From a virus, in IMG/VR virus record IMGVR_UViG_3300013132_000210, positions 1 through 27,462 of that record: 27,462 nt of DNA; one strand, given 5' to 3'. A program made the translations under genes and the position numbers. Of the stretch, positions 24,258 through 27,462 are shown one piece after another. Under the pieces are notes generated by a model, which was given only the letters and a program-made list of their open reading frames with translations, did no database searches and had not been told where the DNA came from. Within the stretch, counting starts at the first letter, position 1, and each line of letters opens with the position of its first letter.

Positions 24258-25840
24258 TGGCTAAGTCGCTTGATGGTGTACTAACCAAAAAAGCACATAA
24301 GAAGGAAAAGTACACTGAGGATCAAATACAGCATTTAATATCTTGTAGTGATCCTGAAACTGGCTACTTACATTTTAGTAAACATTTTTATTACATTCAA
24401 CATCCTGTAAAGGGTAAACTATTATTTGAGCCATATAGTTTTCAAGAAAGGCTTATGTATGCTTATCATAATCATAGATTTACCGTCAATATGCTACCAC
24501 GTCAGATGGGCAAAACTACTTGTGCTGCCTGCTATCTACTATGGTATGCAATGTTTATACCAGATCAAACAATTCTCATAGCAGCCCATAAGTATACAGG
24601 TGCATATGAAATTATGCAGCGTATTAGATATGCGTATGAATTATGCCCTGACTTTGTTCGTAGTGGTGTTATTAACTATAACAAAGGTAGTATAGAATTT
24701 GACAACGGTAGTCGTATTGTTAGTGCTACAACTACTAATAACACTGGTCGTGGTATGAGTATATCTTTACTATATTGTGATGAGTTTGCGTTTGTACAAC
24801 CTAATATAGCGGATGAGTTTTGGACATCCATTAGCCCAACGCTGGCAACTGGTGGTCGTGCTATTATTACCAGCACACCAAACAGTGACGAAGATACATT
24901 TGCCAATATATGGAAAGAAGCAAACAATCATTTTGATGAGTTTGGCAATGAGACTGACATTGGTGCAAATGGTTTCTTCCCATTTACCTGTAGTTGGAAT
25001 GAGCATCCAGATCGTGATGAAGCCTGGGCCAAAGAAGAACAAGCACGTATAGGTGAAGAAAGATTCCGTCGTGAATATGGCTGTGAATTCTTAGTATATG
25101 ATGAAACACTGATCAATAGTATTAGACTAAGTGAATTAGTAGGTAAGGATCCTATTGCTAAAATGGGACAAACACGTTGGTACAGTAAGATTAATCCAGA
25201 AATGTTATATCTTGTAGCACTTGATCCTTGTTTGGGCACAGGGGGAAACTATAGTGCAATTGTGGTATTTGAATTACCCTCATTTAAACAGGTGGGGGAA
25301 TGGTATCATAATACTACTCCTATACAGGGACAAATAAAAATCCTTAGGGATATTTTGACCTACATTGATGAAAAGATGGATGGTAATAGTAATAATATCT
25401 ATTGGAGTATAGAGAATAATACGGTAGGTGAAGCAGGGTTAGTAGTAATACGTGATGTAGGAGAAGAAACTTTTCCAGGACTTATGGTCAGCGAGCCCAT
25501 ACGTAAGGGCCACGTAAGGAAGTTTCGTAAAGGATTTAACACTACACATAATAGTAAGATCAGCGCCTGTGCTAGATTAAAGCATTTGATTGAAACAGGT
25601 CAAATGACTATTAGCAGTAGACCTATGATCACTGAACTTAAAACATTTGTAGCACACGGATTTACCTATAAGGCCAAAGAAGGTGATCACGATGACCTTG
25701 TTAGTGCCCTACTATTACTATGTAGAATGAGCACACTAGTAGCAGATTGGGATCCAAGGGTGTTTGAAAGCCTCAGTGGGGTTCATACTGAGGAAGATTT
25801 CTTAGCACCACTACCAATATTCATTTCACAAGGTTTCTAA
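24257..25840 (+). CDS. 17: Terminase large subunit (gp17-like)
   Basis: The ATPase domain has a Walker A RQMGKTT (residues 82-88), a Walker B ending in D175-E176 (LLYCDEFAF) and a coupling motif TSTPNS (205-210). The C-terminal RNase H-like nuclease domain shows its acidic triad: D323 in LVALDPCLG, E386 in SIENN, and D479/D480 in DHDDLVSALLL. This is the packaging motor that pumps DNA into the prohead and cuts the concatemer. The length of 527 residues is slightly less than T4 gp17 (610), mostly because the N-terminal region is shorter. The start overlaps the stop of the previous gene. Confidence 0.96.
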   Translation: MAKSLDGVLTKKAHKKEKYTEDQIQHLISCSDPETGYLHFSKHFYYIQHPVKGKLLFEPYSFQERLMYAYHNHRFTVNMLPRQMGKTTCAACYLLWYAMFIPDQTILIAAHKYTGAYEIMQRIRYAYELCPDFVRSGVINYNKGSIEFDNGSRIVSATTTNNTGRGMSISLLYCDEFAFVQPNIADEFWTSISPTLATGGRAIITSTPNSDEDTFANIWKEANNHFDEFGNETDIGANGFFPFTCSWNEHPDRDEAWAKEEQARIGEERFRREYGCEFLVYDETLINSIRLSELVGKDPIAKMGQTRWYSKINPEMLYLVALDPCLGTGGNYSAIVVFELPSFKQVGEWYHNTTPIQGQIKILRDILTYIDEKMDGNSNNIYWSIENNTVGEAGLVVIRDVGEETFPGLMVSEPIRKGHVRKFRKGFNTTHNSKISACARLKHLIETGQMTISSRPMITELKTFVAHGFTYKAKEGDHDDLVSALLLLCRMSTLVADWDPRVFESLSGVHTEEDFLAPLPIFISQGF

Positions 25841-25846
25841 TAAATA
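25839..25846 (+). promoter_or_regulatory. Possible late promoter upstream of downstream unknown gene
   Basis: AATAAATA at 25839-25846 overlaps the gp17 stop region and ends 5 bases before the ATG at 25852. No Shine-Dalgarno sequence is visible. The predicted transcription start would be at the A of the ATG, as for the gene at 20754. Confidence 0.45.
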
Positions 25847-25851
25847 ATGAT

Positions 25852-27462
25852 ATGAGCGCAAACTTTCAGCGAATCGCTATAGATTTGGGTCGTCAATTGC
25901 AGACGAGATTTCCCAGCCTACGTAAAAGCACAGCAGATGATAAGCCAATTGATGGCGTAAAACTAAAAGATCAAGATGCAAGAAAATTTAACTTTGATTT
26001 TGTAGACGAGAGTGGTGTTAAGTTGGTCAATGTCACCGTAAGTTTAAACGAAGATGACGATGGTGGACCAGGATTAGACGTACAATGGAGTGAGCAGGTA
26101 GATAATAAAGCGTGGGATAGATTTATCCGTACCATACTACCAAAATTTGCTCAAACACACGGATTAAATTTTAACGCACAAAACCCAAGTCAAAGCAACT
26201 TAGACAAAAGACATTCCATTGGGGAAGGCAATATGAATGAATCAAAACTATTTGGTACCACAAAGACCAGTTATCAACAAATAGGGGAAGCAAAAATTAT
26301 AGTAAGGCACACACAGCCCATTAATTTAAATGCCCCAAATGGAAGAACACAACACATTGAGCACATTTATGTTGAAAATGCTATTGGAGAAAGATTTTTA
26401 TATCCAATAAAACACTTGAACGGTGCAAGAGCAATGGCTCGCCATATGAGTGAAGGCGGTAGTTTCTTTGATGACATTGGTAACTATGTTATAGGACTTA
26501 GTGAAGAACTAAGCAAACTAAAAGTATTTAAAAATTATGTTGATCGTAGTCCTGTAGTAAGTGAGAGTATGAGTACTATACAGGAAAAAGTTATCAGTCG
26601 TATTGGTAATATTAAAGAAGAAGTACACGCTCTACAGACCAACAAATATTATAGTCAATTTAAAGAAAGTTTCAGCGCATATAATAAAGTTGATGTACCA
26701 GAAGATATACTAAATGATTGGATTGATCGTTTGACTGTGCGTAGTTTCAATGAAGAACTTAAAGACGCATTTCCCTATATCTACAGACTAGTTGATGAAA
26801 CACAGTTACCTATCAAGGAACTTGGTGCTGATGATATATTGGAAGATGACAAAGAGAAAAAATACGATGACAATGATCCACCATTTGATCCAGATCCTCC
26901 TAAGAAAAAGAAGGAAGCTGGTGATAAAGCAGAACACGGTGGTCATAGTCGTGCCAAACATCTTGCTAAGAGTGCAATGAAGGATGTCAAAGAATTTAGT
27001 ACCTTTGAACGTTATCTAAATCAAATCGTTAGTGAGACAGATGATTTATTCAATGCTGATGAGGAAGTACAGGCACAGGCAATGGAAAGTTTAAAACAAT
27101 TGTTTGCCAGTGAAGTACCTTTAGGAACAAACGGTGATAATGCTGTAGATAGTATATCTGGTGTTATTGATGAAAAGAAGTTAAACAAGGCTTTTGAATT
27201 ATTAGCAGAGCTTGGTTTAGATGAAATGGATGCTAGACCAATCATTAATGAGTTTCTAAAATCATATGATGCAGAAAATGGAACAGATTTAAGTGGGAAG
27301 TTAGGATATGAACCAGGAGTTTCATCCACTCCTCCACCCCCACCAGAACCTGCCGCACCGCCAGTAGATCCAATGGCAGCAGCGGCACCTCCACCTGCAC
27401 AAGAACCTGCCGCACCGCCAGTAGATCCAATGGCAGCAGCGGCACCTCCACCAGTAGATCCA
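25852..27462 (+). CDS. Large unknown protein, 3' end outside window
   Basis: The frame from the ATG at 25852 is open for 537 codons to the window edge, so the gene is partial at its 3' end. No function is recognised. Residues about 145-235 (VRHTQPINLNAPNGR, then GERFLYPIKHLNGARAMARH and SFFDDIGNYVIGLSEEL) look like a conserved globular block that I recall from unnamed marine T4-like phage proteins. Residues about 325-360 are a highly charged, Asp/Lys/Pro-rich linker (DDNDPPFDPDPPKKKKE). An internal FSTFERYLNQ near residue 382 resembles the N-terminus of the protein at 23132. From about residue 494 the protein becomes Pro/Ala-rich with a tandem repeat. It follows gp17 by 11 bases. A structural or head-assembly role is possible, with no direct support. 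Confidence 0.7.
   Translation, partial: MSANFQRIAIDLGRQLQTRFPSLRKSTADDKPIDGVKLKDQDARKFNFDFVDESGVKLVNVTVSLNEDDDGGPGLDVQWSEQVDNKAWDRFIRTILPKFAQTHGLNFNAQNPSQSNLDKRHSIGEGNMNESKLFGTTKTSYQQIGEAKIIVRHTQPINLNAPNGRTQHIEHIYVENAIGERFLYPIKHLNGARAMARHMSEGGSFFDDIGNYVIGLSEELSKLKVFKNYVDRSPVVSESMSTIQEKVISRIGNIKEEVHALQTNKYYSQFKESFSAYNKVDVPEDILNDWIDRLTVRSFNEELKDAFPYIYRLVDETQLPIKELGADDILEDDKEKKYDDNDPPFDPDPPKKKKEAGDKAEHGGHSRAKHLAKSAMKDVKEFSTFERYLNQIVSETDDLFNADEEVQAQAMESLKQLFASEVPLGTNGDNAVDSISGVIDEKKLNKAFELLAELGLDEMDARPIINEFLKSYDAENGTDLSGKLGYEPGVSSTPPPPPEPAAPPVDPMAAAAPPPAQEPAAPPVDPMAAAAPPPVDP
27346..27452 (+). repeat. 57-bp tandem repeat encoding Pro/Ala-rich linker
   Basis: Two copies start at 27346 and 27403, 57 bp (19 codons) apart. 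The first 50 bases of each (27346-27395 and 27403-27452) are identical. They encode EPAAPPVDPMAAAAPPP. A third copy may begin at the window edge. The perfect identity suggests a recent duplication, so copy number may vary between strains. Confidence 0.9.

Noticed and set aside
24676-25239. ORFs on both strands inside the large terminase gene
   Set aside because: They are shadows of gp17, whose ATPase and nuclease motifs cover this stretch in one frame.
26792-27451. Short plus- and minus-strand ORFs near the window end
   Set aside because: They fall within the continuous open frame starting at 25852. The Leu/Val/Pro-rich minus-strand ones reflect the Pro/Ala-rich repeat read backwards.

Overview
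The window is a late (virion morphogenesis) region of a large tailed phage of the T4-like myovirus type (Caudoviricetes, contractile tail). The evidence is a set of recognisable T4-type proteins: sheath gp18, tube gp19, neck proteins gp13 and gp14, sheath terminator gp15, head-completion nuclease gp4, and terminase subunits gp16 and gp17. The AT-rich base composition, compact gene packing and style of the structural proteins resemble marine or other aquatic T4-like phages. The sequence does not identify the host.

Layout. (1) Bases 1-5880 hold the 3' part of a giant collagen-like fibre gene in which ten aromatic carbohydrate-binding-like modules are strung between Gly-X-Gln repeats. (2) Bases 5894-8929 encode a second fibre-type protein with a C1q/TNF-like C-terminus; it shares a beta-rich module with the collagen-like fibre. 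(3) Bases 8982-11760 are a sugar-modification cassette (DUF4422 glycosyltransferase, TPR-FkbM methyltransferase fusion, GT-A glycosyltransferase) behind a near-consensus sigma70-type promoter. (4) Bases 11757-14976 lie on the minus strand: gp14, gp15 and a Nudix hydrolase. (5) From 15021 to the end everything is on the plus strand: gp13, a dNMP kinase, gp18, gp19, a second tube-fold protein, a small unknown protein, gp4, gp16, two unknown proteins, gp17, and a large unknown protein that runs off the end.

Regulation looks two-tiered. The two non-structural transcription units (sugar cassette and kinase) have TTGAC(A/T)/TATAAT-like promoters. Many structural genes are preceded by ATAAATA, the core of the T4 late promoter. 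At four genes this motif sits only 4-5 nt before the ATG, so late transcripts may be leaderless or nearly so. A perfect inverted repeat of this motif lies between the divergent gp14 and gp13 genes.

How the genes fit together: the neck, tail and packaging proteins build and fill the particle, and the two fibre proteins probably bind the host or glycans. The sugar cassette next to them could decorate virion proteins or change the host surface; that link is inferred from position only. No tRNA, rRNA, CRISPR array, insertion sequence or integrase was seen. No stretch over 300 bases lacks a gene.
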